Shown: in pieces, positions 34,006-42,827 of the stretch
Layout of the letters: every line of letters starts with the position of its first letter
How positions within the stretch are numbered: the first letter of the stretch is position 1
Assembly (NCBI RefSeq): GCF_003202035.1
Contig: NZ_QJKC01000007.1
Span: 158,025-222,024, forward strand
DNA from: Aquitalea magnusonii
GTDB lineage: Bacteria > Pseudomonadota > Gammaproteobacteria > Burkholderiales > Chromobacteriaceae
Length of the DNA: 64,000 nucleotides
Direction: 5' to 3'
Made by a program: the position numbers and the translations under genes
Notes under the pieces: model-generated
The model's input: the letters and a program-made list of their open reading frames with translations, nothing else
Told to the model about the DNA's origin: nothing
The model's database searches: none

Positions 34006-36132
34006 ATGCTGAACGATGCTGAAAAAGACGCCATCCGCGATCACTACCGCACCATTGCCGACAACCTGCCCGGCTTCCGACCACGCGCGGCCCAGCGCCG
34101 CATGCTGGCGGAAATCGCCAATGCCTTGTCGCGCAGCCTGGACAAACAGGGTGATGCCTACCCCAATCGTGAAGGCGAAAGCATCGCCGTGATCGAAGGC
34201 CCGACCGGTGTCGGCAAAAGCCTGGCCTACCTGCTGGCCGGCGGCGTGATGGCGCGCTCGCGCGGCAAGAAGCTGGTGGTGACCAGCGCCACCGTCGCCC
34301 TGCAGGAGCAACTGGTCAATCGCGACCTGCCCTTCGTGGTGGAAAACAGTGGCCTGCCGCTGACCTTTGCCCTGGCCAAGGGCCGTGGCCGTTATCTGTG
34401 CCCGCAACGCATCTACGCCCTCACCGCAGAAAACGCCCAGGGGCAACTGCTGGCACCCGACCCCATGCTGGCACTGTGGGACCGCAAGCCACAGGCCGGA
34501 GAAATCGAAGCCCTGCGCAGCATGGCGGACGAGTTTTACTACCGCCGCTGGAATGGCGATCGCGACACCTGGAAAGACATCATCGAAGACAGCCTGTGGA
34601 GCCGCGTCACCAACGACCGCCACGGCTGCCTGAAAGCCGCCTGCCCCAATCGCCCGGAATGTCCGTTCTACCTGGCACGCGACACCCTGGAAACCGTCGA
34701 CGTCATCGTGGCCAACCACGACCTGATGCTGGCCGATGTCTCCATGGGTGGCGGCGTCATCCTGCCTGCGCCGGAAGACAGCTATTACTGCATTGACGAG
34801 GCACACCATCTGGCCAAAAAGGCCATCAACCAGTTCTCGGCCGAACACTCGCTGGCGCAGGCCATGGGCTGGCTGGACAAGGTTGCGCCTACGGCCGCCC
34901 GTGTGGAAACCCTGACCGGCAAGGTGGAAATCACCACCCAGGCCATGGATGCCGCCAGCGCTTGCATGGAAACGCTCAATGAATGGCTATGGCTGCTCAG
35001 TGGTGAAGAAGCCCTCAGCGCCAGCAGCGAAAACATGGAGCCTACCTGGCTGATGGACGATGGTCAGCTGCCGGAACGCCTGCAAGAACCCGCCCGCAAT
35101 ATGGCGCTTGCCGCCCGCGCCATCTTCAAGCATCTGGCGGCACTGAACGATGCCCTGACCGAAGCGCGCAAGGAAAAAGGCAGCGACACCACCCAGATTG
35201 ACAAGGCTGCCGCTGACATCGGCTTTCTCAATGGCCGCGCCGAGCAATTGATGGCGGTGTGGGATTTGTTCGAGAAAGAAACCGACGAAGCCTCCCCCCC
35301 CATCGCCAAATGGATCACCCGGCGCACCGAGGGCAAGGGCGACTATCTGTTCTCCGCCTCGCCGGTCAGTGCCGCCGCCAGTCTGGCGGCCACCCTGTGG
35401 CGTCGTGCGGCGGGCGCCGTACTGACTTCCGCCACGCTGCGTTCGCTGGGTGCTTTTGATTTGCTGCTGTCGCAAACCGGGCTCAAGTGGCTGCCACAAG
35501 TCAGTTGCGTGGCGCTGGACTCACCATTCAATTTCACCGAGCAGGGTGAACTCTATTTGCCGCCCATGCTGGCCAGCCCGAAAGACCCGCAAGGCCATAC
35601 CCGTGAAATCGTCGAGTGGCTGCCCAAACTGGTCGATACCGGCGAAGCGGTCGGCACCCTGGTGCTGTTTTCCTCGCGCAAGCAAATGCAGGATGTTGCT
35701 GCAGCACTGCCGGAAACCCTGCGCAGCCAATTACTGATCCAGGGGGAAATTCCCAAATCCGTCTTGCTGGAAACCCATCACAACAGGCTGCAGCAAGGTC
35801 AGGCCAGTGTGATTTTCGGCCTGGACTCCTTCTCGGAAGGTCTGGACCTGCCAGGTGAAAGCTGCGTGCACGTCATCATTGCCAAGCTGCCCTTTGCCAT
35901 GCCGGACGACCCGGTGGGCAAGACCCTGTCACGCTGGATTGAAAAACGCGGCGGCAATCCCTTTGTGGAACTCACCGTGCCGGAGGCCTCCATCAAGCTG
36001 ATCCAGGCCGTGGGCCGACTGATCCGCACCGAGCGCGACTATGGTCGCGTCACCATTCTGGACAACCGCCTGCTGAAACAAAGTTACGGAAAAAAACTAC
36101 TTGCCTCGCTACCGCCATTCAAGCGCATTTGA
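34006..36132 (+). CDS. dinG: ATP-dependent DNA helicase DinG
   Basis: 708 residues (E. coli 716). XPD-like superfamily 2 5'-3' helicase that unwinds R-loops, D-loops and G-quadruplexes. Walker A GPTGVGKS with K71, four Fe-S cysteines C132, C208, C213 and C219, and the DEAH box D264-E-A-H. C-terminal helicase motifs include FGLDSFSEGLDLPG and QAVGRLIRTERDYG. The ATG at 34006 begins MLNDAEKD; a TTG six codons upstream is less likely. No ribosome-binding site is visible. Confidence 0.95.
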   Translation: MLNDAEKDAIRDHYRTIADNLPGFRPRAAQRRMLAEIANALSRSLDKQGDAYPNREGESIAVIEGPTGVGKSLAYLLAGGVMARSRGKKLVVTSATVALQEQLVNRDLPFVVENSGLPLTFALAKGRGRYLCPQRIYALTAENAQGQLLAPDPMLALWDRKPQAGEIEALRSMADEFYYRRWNGDRDTWKDIIEDSLWSRVTNDRHGCLKAACPNRPECPFYLARDTLETVDVIVANHDLMLADVSMGGGVILPAPEDSYYCIDEAHHLAKKAINQFSAEHSLAQAMGWLDKVAPTAARVETLTGKVEITTQAMDAASACMETLNEWLWLLSGEEALSASSENMEPTWLMDDGQLPERLQEPARNMALAARAIFKHLAALNDALTEARKEKGSDTTQIDKAAADIGFLNGRAEQLMAVWDLFEKETDEASPPIAKWITRRTEGKGDYLFSASPVSAAASLAATLWRRAAGAVLTSATLRSLGAFDLLLSQTGLKWLPQVSCVALDSPFNFTEQGELYLPPMLASPKDPQGHTREIVEWLPKLVDTGEAVGTLVLFSSRKQMQDVAAALPETLRSQLLIQGEIPKSVLLETHHNRLQQGQASVIFGLDSFSEGLDLPGESCVHVIIAKLPFAMPDDPVGKTLSRWIEKRGGNPFVELTVPEASIKLIQAVGRLIRTERDYGRVTILDNRLLKQSYGKKLLASLPPFKRI

Positions 36133-36174
36133 TTTTCGGGTAAAATTGCGGGTAAACCCGCTATTGCCCTGCAT

Positions 36175-36207
36175 CAAAGACAGTCCAAAACAACAACACT
36201 GTCTTTG
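36175..36207. repeat. 10-bp perfect inverted repeat upstream of DUF3579 gene
   Basis: CAAAGACAGT (36175-36184) and ACTGTCTTTG (36198-36207) flank a 13-base loop of only A and C. No T run follows. A second short hairpin GCGGGT/ACCCGC lies at 36148-36161 after the dinG stop. Could be an operator or a leader hairpin. Confidence 0.5.
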
Positions 36208-36259
36208 CTATAGATAAATACAGAGACCACACCTTAAAAGCACACTCCGGTTCATCACC

Positions 36260-36574
36260 ATGATCTGTAATCCATATGAAGTAGTCATCCAGGGGCTGAC
36301 CTCCGAAGGTCGCACTTTCCGTCCCAGCGACTGGGCAGAACGCCTGGCAGGCATTCTGGCCTCCTTTGGCGGCGACCAGAAGCTGTCCTACCACGCCTAT
36401 GTTCGCCCCATGCTGCTGGAAGGCGTGCGCTGCGTCGCCGTCGACAAAAAGCTGCAAAAGATCGATCCGCAGGTTTTTCAGTTCCTGATGGACTTTGCCA
36501 AAGACAATGACTTGCGCATTGTTGATTGTCGGACACTAATCGACGAGGTTTATCCGAACAAGTTTTTAGCGTAA
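36260..36574 (+). CDS. DUF3579 protein
   Basis: 104 residues, soluble. MICNPYEVVIQGLTSEGRTFRPSDWAERLAG is the conserved N-terminus of a betaproteobacterial family with no assigned function; LSYHAYVRPMLLEGVRCVAVD and a C-terminal DCRTLIDEVYP follow. It stands between dinG and the porin gene, apparently as a single gene. Confidence 0.8.
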   Translation: MICNPYEVVIQGLTSEGRTFRPSDWAERLAGILASFGGDQKLSYHAYVRPMLLEGVRCVAVDKKLQKIDPQVFQFLMDFAKDNDLRIVDCRTLIDEVYPNKFLA

Positions 36575-36741
36575 AAACAACACATCGCTTTTTTCCCGCA
36601 GAGCTTTGCATCTTTTCTGCAACATCCGCGTCACATTTTGTGGTTAAACTTCGACAGTACTGAGGTGCTGGACGGCTCAAGCATAGAGTTTCGCCACAAC
36701 CAGTACGCATAACGAAACACAAAACCCCTGATGGAGCACTG

Positions 36742-37914
36742 ATGATGCAAAAGAAAAGCCTAGCCGCACTGGTTGCAACCCTGTTCGCCGTTCCGTTCGC
36801 CGCTCACGCCGATGTAACCATCTACGGTTTCATCAGCAGCAGCATTGAGTCCACCAAAGCCACTGGCGCTACTAACCCTAACCAACCTGACTACAAATCC
36901 CGTACTCGTATCGTCGATGACAACTCCCGCATCGGCTTCAAGGGTTTTGAAGATCTGGGCAATGGCACCAAGGCCGTATGGCAGGTTGAGCAAAGCCTGA
37001 AATACTTTGAACAAGGCGGCACTAACGATATTGGCCAAACCGCTACCTTCGCCACCCGTAACTCCTTTGTTGGCCTGGATAATTCCAATGCTGGCAAAGT
37101 GATCCTGGGCTACAACGACTCTGTTTACAAGTCCATGACCAACATCGGTCTGAACTTGTTCGGCGACAGCACTGCTGAGAACAACGGTGCCTCCAACGTT
37201 TACAGCCGCGGCGAAGCCCGTCTGAAAAATTCGGTTCACTACTTCTCGCCGAACTGGTCCGGCTTCCAGGTTGGTGCGTCTTATGGTGTTGATGAAACCC
37301 GTAAAAATGGCACCAATGCATCGCGCATCTCTCTTGCTGGTAACTACACCAATGGTGGTCTGCAAGTTGCCCTCGGTTGGGATCGTACCAATGACACAGG
37401 CATTGCGCTGAACTCTTTCCAAAACTCGGCGTACACAACAGGTGCTTTGAGTGGCGCCAATATCACTTACACCAAATTGGCTACCAGCTACAAATTTGCG
37501 ACGGGTACATTTGTAGGTGCTGGTTACGAGTTTGGTCGCTTGGACCAGTCCACAGCTGGGGCAGCATCTCTGAAGCAAGACGACTGGACAATTTCCCTTG
37601 GTCAAGATTATGGCGCAGCTACATTTAAAATTGAGTACAGCTCGCTGGGTCGCCTGAAAGGTGCAACCGCAGGCACAGAGGATGACTATAAAGCTCACCA
37701 ATGGGCACTTGGTCTGGATTACAACCTGTCCAAGACCACCAAGCTGTTCAGCTACTACACCAAGATCACAAATAAGGGCAAGCAAGAGGCAAACTTTGCT
37801 AACACCCCGGTTTACACCAGTACAGCACAAACCTCTAGCGGCACTACTTACGGCGTATTGTCCCAAGGTGTCGACCCGCAAGCCTTCGGTGTTGGTCTGA
37901 AAGTTGCGTTCTAA
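36742..37914 (+). CDS. Gram-negative trimeric porin
   Basis: 390-residue outer-membrane beta-barrel for passive diffusion of small solutes. Signal peptide residues 1-24 ending AAHA, then the usual first strand VTIYGFISSSIE. Alternating strands and the loop 3 region follow, and the protein ends in the barrel signature GVGLKVAF with terminal Phe. GGAG at 36733-36736; two consecutive ATGs allow a start at 36742 or 36745. Codon use is biased to T-ending codons (GGT, GCT), typical of very highly expressed genes here. Single gene with a strong terminator. Confidence 0.95.
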   Translation: MMQKKSLAALVATLFAVPFAAHADVTIYGFISSSIESTKATGATNPNQPDYKSRTRIVDDNSRIGFKGFEDLGNGTKAVWQVEQSLKYFEQGGTNDIGQTATFATRNSFVGLDNSNAGKVILGYNDSVYKSMTNIGLNLFGDSTAENNGASNVYSRGEARLKNSVHYFSPNWSGFQVGASYGVDETRKNGTNASRISLAGNYTNGGLQVALGWDRTNDTGIALNSFQNSAYTTGALSGANITYTKLATSYKFATGTFVGAGYEFGRLDQSTAGAASLKQDDWTISLGQDYGAATFKIEYSSLGRLKGATAGTEDDYKAHQWALGLDYNLSKTTKLFSYYTKITNKGKQEANFANTPVYTSTAQTSSGTTYGVLSQGVDPQAFGVGLKVAF

Positions 37915-37942
37915 GCTGCATACCGCTTAGCAACAAACTGCA

Positions 37943-37973
37943 AAACGGGCATCCACATGGATGCCCGTTTTTT
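37943..37973 (+). terminator. Porin terminator
   Basis: Perfect 12-bp stem AAACGGGCATCC / GGATGCCCGTTT, loop ACAT, then T run. Confidence 0.9.
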
Positions 37974-38021
37974 CATCATTTGCTAGAATGGAACATTGCC
38001 GCACACACCAAGACCACCACA

Positions 38022-38819
38022 ATGAGCGTTGAACTGAAAACAGCCGCCGATATCGAGAAAATGCGTATCGCCGGCAAGCTGGCCTCCGAAGTACTCGACT
38101 ACATCACCCCCTTTGTCAAACCGGGCGTGACCACCGAAGCCATCGACAAGCTGTGTCATGACTACATGGTCAATGTGCAAGGCTGCATTCCGGCCCCGCT
38201 GAACTACGCCCCGGATGGCCACAACCCCTACCCCAAGTCCATCTGCACCTCGATCAACAGCGTGGTGTGTCATGGCATCCCCAATGACAAGCCGCTGAAA
38301 AACGGCGACATCATGAATATCGACATCACCGTGATCAAGGATGGCTACCACGGCGACACCAGCCGCATGTTCTTTGTCGGCGAAGTCAGCGAACATGCCC
38401 GTCGCCTGTGCAAGATCACCTACGAATGCATGTGGCGCGGTATTGAAAAGGTCAAGCCGGGCGCCACGCTGGGCGATATCGGCTACGCCGTCCAACAATA
38501 CGCGGAAAGCAACGGCTACAGCGTGGTGCAGGAATTCTGCGGCCATGGCATTGGCAAACGCTTCCACGAAGAACCGCAGGTGTTGCACTACGGTCGCCCG
38601 GGCACCGGACTGGAACTGCAAGCTGGCATGATTTTCACCATCGAGCCCATGATCAATCAGGGCAAGCGTCACCTGCGCATGATGGCTGACGGCTGGACCG
38701 TGGCCACCAAGGACCGCAGTCTGTCTGCACAATGGGAACACACCATTCTGGTAACCGAAACCGGGTATGAGGTTCTGACCCAGTCAGCCGGCACCCCGGC
38801 CAAACCAGCCAGCCGCTGA
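38022..38819 (+). CDS. map: Type I methionine aminopeptidase
   Basis: 265 residues. Removes the initiator Met from nascent proteins. Metal ligands of the pita-bread fold are in NIDITVIKDGYHGDTSRMF (two Asp), CGHGIGKRFHEEP (His), FTIEPMI (Glu) and QWEHTILV (Glu). No N-terminal SH3 extension, hence type Ia. The start at 38022 fits the family; a TAGAAT box at 37984-37989 is a plausible -10. Terminated by a hairpin at 38843. Confidence 0.95.
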   Translation: MSVELKTAADIEKMRIAGKLASEVLDYITPFVKPGVTTEAIDKLCHDYMVNVQGCIPAPLNYAPDGHNPYPKSICTSINSVVCHGIPNDKPLKNGDIMNIDITVIKDGYHGDTSRMFFVGEVSEHARRLCKITYECMWRGIEKVKPGATLGDIGYAVQQYAESNGYSVVQEFCGHGIGKRFHEEPQVLHYGRPGTGLELQAGMIFTIEPMINQGKRHLRMMADGWTVATKDRSLSAQWEHTILVTETGYEVLTQSAGTPAKPASR

Positions 38820-38842
38820 GTTTTGTTAGCAATACCACAGTA

Positions 38843-38868
38843 AACACCCGCTGATAGCGGGTGTTTTT
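38843..38868 (+). terminator. map terminator
   Basis: Perfect 10-bp stem AACACCCGCT / AGCGGGTGTT with a GAT loop and T run. Confidence 0.85.
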
Positions 38869-38945
38869 CATGTAAATGCTGGTTAAGGCCAGCAACAGGG
38901 CCTATAGTAACTGCATGATCCGACAGCAATTCAAGCGAGCTCGAC

Positions 38946-39800
38946 ATGCTTACCATCGGTAGCAATCTCTCTGCACTCAATGCACAGACTCAACTGGACA
39001 AATCGCATAAGAAGACAGAACAGACGCTGGCTGAACTGTCTTCCGGCACCCAGCTGAGCAGTGCCGCCGTCAATGCAGCCAATACCGCCCTGTCACAATC
39101 ACTGGAAGCACAAGTACGCGGAGACAACCAGGCCAGCAACAATGCGCTGGATGGCATTTCCCTGGTGCAGACTGCGGACGGTGCACTAAGCCAGCTACAG
39201 GACAATAGCCAGCAATTGCAGGATCTGGCGATTCAGGCCGGTGACGCTGCCCTGAGCAGCAGCAATCGTCAATCATTGCAACAACAGGCCGATCAGCTGA
39301 CCCAAAGCAACTCGGCCATCATCCAGAACACCCAGTACAACGGCACCCCCTTGCTGAGCAGTAATAATGCCCTGCAATTCCAGATTGGCCCTGATGGCAA
39401 CAGCAGCAACCAGATCAGCGTAAACACCACAGACCTGAGTGCCAGCCCCGCCAGTGGCGGTCTGCACAGCTACAATGCCAATCTGAATGCCACCGGCACC
39501 ATCGACCTTTCCAACCCGGCCAGCGCCTTGGCCGCGCAGAGTCATATCCAGACGGATCTGAATACCATCAGCAGCTCACGCACCCAGCTTGGGGCAAGCA
39601 GCAACCAGTTCACCGCAGCCATCAATAATCTGCAGAACTCCGCGCTGAATGCGCAGGCCGCCAACAGTCGCATCAGCGATACCGACTATGCCGCCGCAAC
39701 GGCACAACTGGTGCAGCAACAGCTACTTGGCCAGGCTGCGCTGGCCATCCAGGGGCAGGCCAATATCTCGCAGCGCAGTGCACTCAGCCTGCTCGGCTAA
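38946..39800 (+). CDS. Isolated flagellin-like protein
   Basis: 284 residues. Both terminal D0/D1 coiled-coil parts of flagellin are recognisable: residues about 3-140 (IGSNLSALNAQTQLDKS, DGISLVQTADGALSQLQ) and about 200-284 (QTDLNTISSSRTQLGAS, ending ISQRSALSLLG). There is almost no central D2/D3 region. The composition is extremely rich in Gln, Ser, Asn and Ala, and the usual N-terminal INTN and SSGLRINSA-type motif is replaced by SSGTQLSSAAVNAA. No flagellar genes are nearby. It may be a minor or specialised filament protein, a secreted flagellin homologue, or a decaying paralogue. Confidence 0.75.
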   Translation: MLTIGSNLSALNAQTQLDKSHKKTEQTLAELSSGTQLSSAAVNAANTALSQSLEAQVRGDNQASNNALDGISLVQTADGALSQLQDNSQQLQDLAIQAGDAALSSSNRQSLQQQADQLTQSNSAIIQNTQYNGTPLLSSNNALQFQIGPDGNSSNQISVNTTDLSASPASGGLHSYNANLNATGTIDLSNPASALAAQSHIQTDLNTISSSRTQLGASSNQFTAAINNLQNSALNAQAANSRISDTDYAAATAQLVQQQLLGQAALAIQGQANISQRSALSLLG

Positions 39801-39871
39801 GTCAGGCAACTTTATCGCGCGGCAGCACTCCAAGTTTCAGCAAACAACCGGTAGCAAGGCTAACCGACCCG

Positions 39872-39903
39872 CACAGGATGACCTCTGTCATCCTGTGTTT
39901 TTT
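39872..39903 (+). terminator. Terminator after flagellin-like gene
   Basis: Perfect 11-bp stem CACAGGATGAC / GTCATCCTGTG, loop CTCT, then TTTTTTATT. It lies directly before the rnk-like gene's ribosome-binding site. Confidence 0.85.
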
Positions 39904-39926
39904 ATTGATGAACAAGGAGTAAAACC

Positions 39927-40337
39927 ATGCCGACCCAACCGGCCATTATCGTTTCCAGCCTGGACTATGAAAGGCTGGCCGCCTGGATGGAGCGACTTCC
40001 CGCACAGGACAAGGCAACCCTGGCGGCACTGGAAGCAGAACTGGAACGCGCAGAGGTGGTAGACCCGGAAAACATCCCGGCCGGCATCATCACCATGAAC
40101 AGCACGGCACGGGTGCGCATCGAACAAAGCGGCGAAGAAAAACTGCTGACGCTGGTCTACCCCAATCAGGCGGATGGCACTGCTGGCCACGTATCGGTAC
40201 TGGCCCCGGTCGGCGCGGCTCTGCTAGGTCTGGCAGAAGGCCAGAGCATAGACTGGCCCACACTGGCAGGCCAGACCAGGCTGACGGTGCTGGAAGTGAC
40301 CTACCAGCCGGAAGCGGCCGGCGATCTGCATCGCTAA
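39927..40337 (+). CDS. rnk: Rnk-type nucleoside diphosphate kinase regulator (GreA/GreB fold)
   Basis: 136 residues. N-terminal short coiled-coil (PAIIVSSLDYERLAAWM, LEAELERAEVV) and a C-terminal FKBP-like GreA domain (IPAGIITMNSTARVR, LTLVYP, VSVLAPVGAALLGLAEGQSIDW). Rnk proteins bind RNA polymerase near the secondary channel but lack the catalytic acidic tip of Gre factors; in E. coli it affects Ndk levels. AAGGAG at 39915-39920. Expressed as a single gene. Confidence 0.85.
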   Translation: MPTQPAIIVSSLDYERLAAWMERLPAQDKATLAALEAELERAEVVDPENIPAGIITMNSTARVRIEQSGEEKLLTLVYPNQADGTAGHVSVLAPVGAALLGLAEGQSIDWPTLAGQTRLTVLEVTYQPEAAGDLHR

Positions 40338-40340
40338 TCA

Positions 40341-40370
40341 AAAACAGCCAGTCAAAAGACTGGCTGTTTT
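40341..40370. terminator. Bidirectional terminator between rnk and the hydrolase gene
   Basis: Perfect 13-bp stem AAAACAGCCAGTC / GACTGGCTGTTTT with loop AAAA, between convergent genes. Confidence 0.85.
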
Positions 40371-40388
40371 CATGTCGGCAGAACCGGC

Positions 40389-40997
40389 TTACCAGCAGCG
40401 CTGAATCATCTGCGCCAGCTTGATCAGCTTACCGTGAAAGAAATGTCCGGCTCCCGGAAACACCAGCACCGGCAAATCCTGCGGCCGAGCCCAGTCCAAC
40501 ACGGCAGACAGCGGGATGACCTCATCCTCCTCACCATGAATGACCAGGGTGTCATTCGGCACGGCCGGCGTGGGGATGGCATACTTGCCCACGGCAACAC
40601 CCATCAGCAGCAGCTTGTCGGCCTCGATCACGGCGCGGACTCTGGCCGCCACAAAACCACCAAACGAGAAACCGGCCAAGGCCAGCGGCAAATCACCCTG
40701 CTGCGCCCGCGCATGCGCCACCACGGCCAGTACATCATCCACCTCACCCAGGCCATGGTCATGCTGGCCTTCGCTGGCCCCTACACCACGCAGGTTGGGG
40801 CAATAGCAGACGTAGCCCAGCTGGGATAGCGCCTTGGCAGCAGTTTGCACCACCTTGTTGGTATTGGTGCCACCTTGCAGCGGGTTGGGATGGCAGATCA
40901 CTGCAATGCCACTGGCCTGGCCTGACGGCGACACCACGATGGTTTCCAGCGCACCGGCAGGCCCGGCGATGAGCAGCTTGTTTTGCGCCTTCAGCAT
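40389..40997 (-). CDS. Alpha/beta hydrolase
   Basis: 202-residue cytoplasmic hydrolase of the dienelactone hydrolase-like/COG2945 type. HPNPLQGGTNTNKVV near residue 36, the nucleophile elbow AGFSFGGFVA (about residue 110), acid in GEEDEVIP and catalytic His in GAGHFFHG. Substrate unknown. Its ATG overlaps the stop of the upstream 2Fe-2S gene by one base. Confidence 0.85.
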   Translation of the reverse strand: MLKAQNKLLIAGPAGALETIVVSPSGQASGIAVICHPNPLQGGTNTNKVVQTAAKALSQLGYVCYCPNLRGVGASEGQHDHGLGEVDDVLAVVAHARAQQGDLPLALAGFSFGGFVAARVRAVIEADKLLLMGVAVGKYAIPTPAVPNDTLVIHGEEDEVIPLSAVLDWARPQDLPVLVFPGAGHFFHGKLIKLAQMIQRCW

Positions 40998-41305
40998 CAG
41001 ACTTTCAGCCTTTCCACAATGCGTCCCGCCACCATATGCTCATCGATGATTTCGTCGATATCCTCGCGGTCGACAAAGGTGTACCAGGTCTCTTGCGGGT
41101 AGACCACCATGACCGGCCCTTGGTCACAGCGCCCCAGGCAGCCCGCCTTGTTGACACGGATCCTGCCGTCACCAGCCAGGCCCAGCGCCTTGATCCGGTC
41201 TTTCATATAGGCCAGCAACTCGCTGGAGCTATGATTATTGCAACAATCCTCACCCGCAGCGCGCTGATTGCAGCAGACAAAAACATGCTTGTCGAAAAAA
41301 CTCAT
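40997..41305 (-). CDS. Thioredoxin-like 2Fe-2S ferredoxin
   Basis: 102 residues. Four cysteine positions typical of the Shethna/NuoE-like thioredoxin-fold ferredoxins: VFVCCNQR with CCNNH, then NKAGCLGRCDQGP. Probably an electron carrier. The start MSFFDKHVF at 41305 is the family start; upstream codons in the same frame are not conserved. It is followed by the alpha/beta hydrolase with a one-base overlap and lies 60 bp after dnaB, so the three may be one transcript. Confidence 0.85.
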   Translation of the reverse strand: MSFFDKHVFVCCNQRAAGEDCCNNHSSSELLAYMKDRIKALGLAGDGRIRVNKAGCLGRCDQGPVMVVYPQETWYTFVDREDIDEIIDEHMVAGRIVERLKV

Positions 41306-41365
41306 GAGTTTCCTTTCCCTGGCAGGCCAGACAGCAGCGGGCACCGCACGCTGCCATCCCACCGC

Positions 41366-42775
41366 TTAACCATCACTATCCGCCCAGCCACTGATACCCA
41401 GCGTGGCGGCATTTTCAAACTTGGCATGCTTGCCGACAAAGGCCAGTCGCACGGCACCGGTGGGGCCGTTACGATGCTTGCCGATAATCGCCTCGGCCAT
41501 GCCTTTCACCTCGGCATTTTCCGGGTTGTAATACTCTTCGCGGTACATGAAGATGATGATGTCAGCATCCTGCTCGATGGCACCGGATTCGCGCAGGTCG
41601 GACATCATCGGCCGCTTGTTGGGACGCTGCTCCACCGCCCGCGACAGCTGCGACAGCGCGATCACCGGCACTTGCAGCTCTTTGGCCAGACCTTTCAGGC
41701 CACGCGAAATTTCACCCAGCTCGGCCGTACGGTTGTCGCCACGCCCAGAGCCCGACATCAGCTGCAGATAGTCGATCACGATCAGACCGAGCTTGCCACC
41801 ATGCTGGCGTGCCAGACGCCGTGCCCGTGCACGCAGCTCCAGCGCCGTCAATGCCGGGGTTTCGTCGATATACATCGGCGCCTCGGAGAGCTTGCCAATC
41901 GCGTAGGTGAGCTTTTGCCAGTCCTCGTCACCCAGCTTGCCGGTACGCAGCACATGCTGATCCAGCCGCCCTACCGAGCCAAGCATACGCATCACCAGCT
42001 GTGCCCCGCCCATTTCCATGGAGAATACCGCCACGGGGGCCTTGTACTCGACCGCGACATGCTCGGCGATATTCATGGAGAAGGCGGTTTTACCCATGGA
42101 CGGCCGGCCGGCCACAATCACCAGATCTCCTGGCTGCAGGCCGGAGGTCTTGGCATCCAGGTCGATAAAACCGGTGGGAATGCCGGTTACTTCGTCCGGA
42201 TTGTCACGGCTGTACAGCATGTCGATACGTTCGACCACTTCCTTCAGCAGGCCGGGCATTTCCAGAAAGCCCTGCTTGGACTTGGCGGTGGACTCGGCAA
42301 TCTGGAACACCTTGCCCTCGGCTTCATCCAGCAACTGGGCCGCATCGCGCCCTTGCGGCGCATAGGCCGACTCGGCAATTTCCGCCCCAACCACCGCCAG
42401 CTGGCGCATGATGGAGCGCTCACGCACAATCTCGGCGTAGCGGCGGATATTGGCGGCCGACGGCGTATTCTGCGCCAGCGTGGCCAGATAAGACAGGCCC
42501 CCGATGTCGGCCAGCTCGGCATTCTTGTCCAGCACCTCGGACACCGTCACCACATCGGCCGGACGGCCCAACTCGATCAGACGGGCAATGTGCTTGAAAA
42601 TCAGTTTGTGGTCATGCCGATAAAAATCGGCCTCCGATACCACATCGGCAATCTTGTCAAAGGCGCCGTTATCCAGCATCAGGCCACCCAGCACCGACTG
42701 CTCAGCTTCGGTCGAGTGCGGCGGGGTGCGCAGGGACGCCATGGCGCCGTCAAAATTTTCGTACTGTTCGGTCAT
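41366..42775 (-). CDS. dnaB: Replicative DNA helicase
   Basis: 469 residues. Hexameric helicase of the replication fork. N-terminal DnaB domain (about 20-120, STEAEQSVLGGLMLD), linker, and RecA-like ATPase with Walker A GRPSMGKTAF (about 215-224), VIDYLQLMSG and SDLRESGAIEQDADI. No intein or insertion. Encoded upstream of the 2Fe-2S gene on the minus strand. Confidence 0.97.
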   Translation of the reverse strand: MTEQYENFDGAMASLRTPPHSTEAEQSVLGGLMLDNGAFDKIADVVSEADFYRHDHKLIFKHIARLIELGRPADVVTVSEVLDKNAELADIGGLSYLATLAQNTPSAANIRRYAEIVRERSIMRQLAVVGAEIAESAYAPQGRDAAQLLDEAEGKVFQIAESTAKSKQGFLEMPGLLKEVVERIDMLYSRDNPDEVTGIPTGFIDLDAKTSGLQPGDLVIVAGRPSMGKTAFSMNIAEHVAVEYKAPVAVFSMEMGGAQLVMRMLGSVGRLDQHVLRTGKLGDEDWQKLTYAIGKLSEAPMYIDETPALTALELRARARRLARQHGGKLGLIVIDYLQLMSGSGRGDNRTAELGEISRGLKGLAKELQVPVIALSQLSRAVEQRPNKRPMMSDLRESGAIEQDADIIIFMYREEYYNPENAEVKGMAEAIIGKHRNGPTGAVRLAFVGKHAKFENAATLGISGWADSDG

Positions 42776-42827
42776 GGAGACTCAATGAAATGTGCTACAG
42801 GCTACAGCAGGGAATCAGATGGCAATT

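Noticed and set aside
37390..37700. Lower-GC middle of the porin gene as a sign of transfer
   Set aside because: Variable surface loops and high-expression codon choice in porins produce the same pattern; the gene ends are typical of the host.
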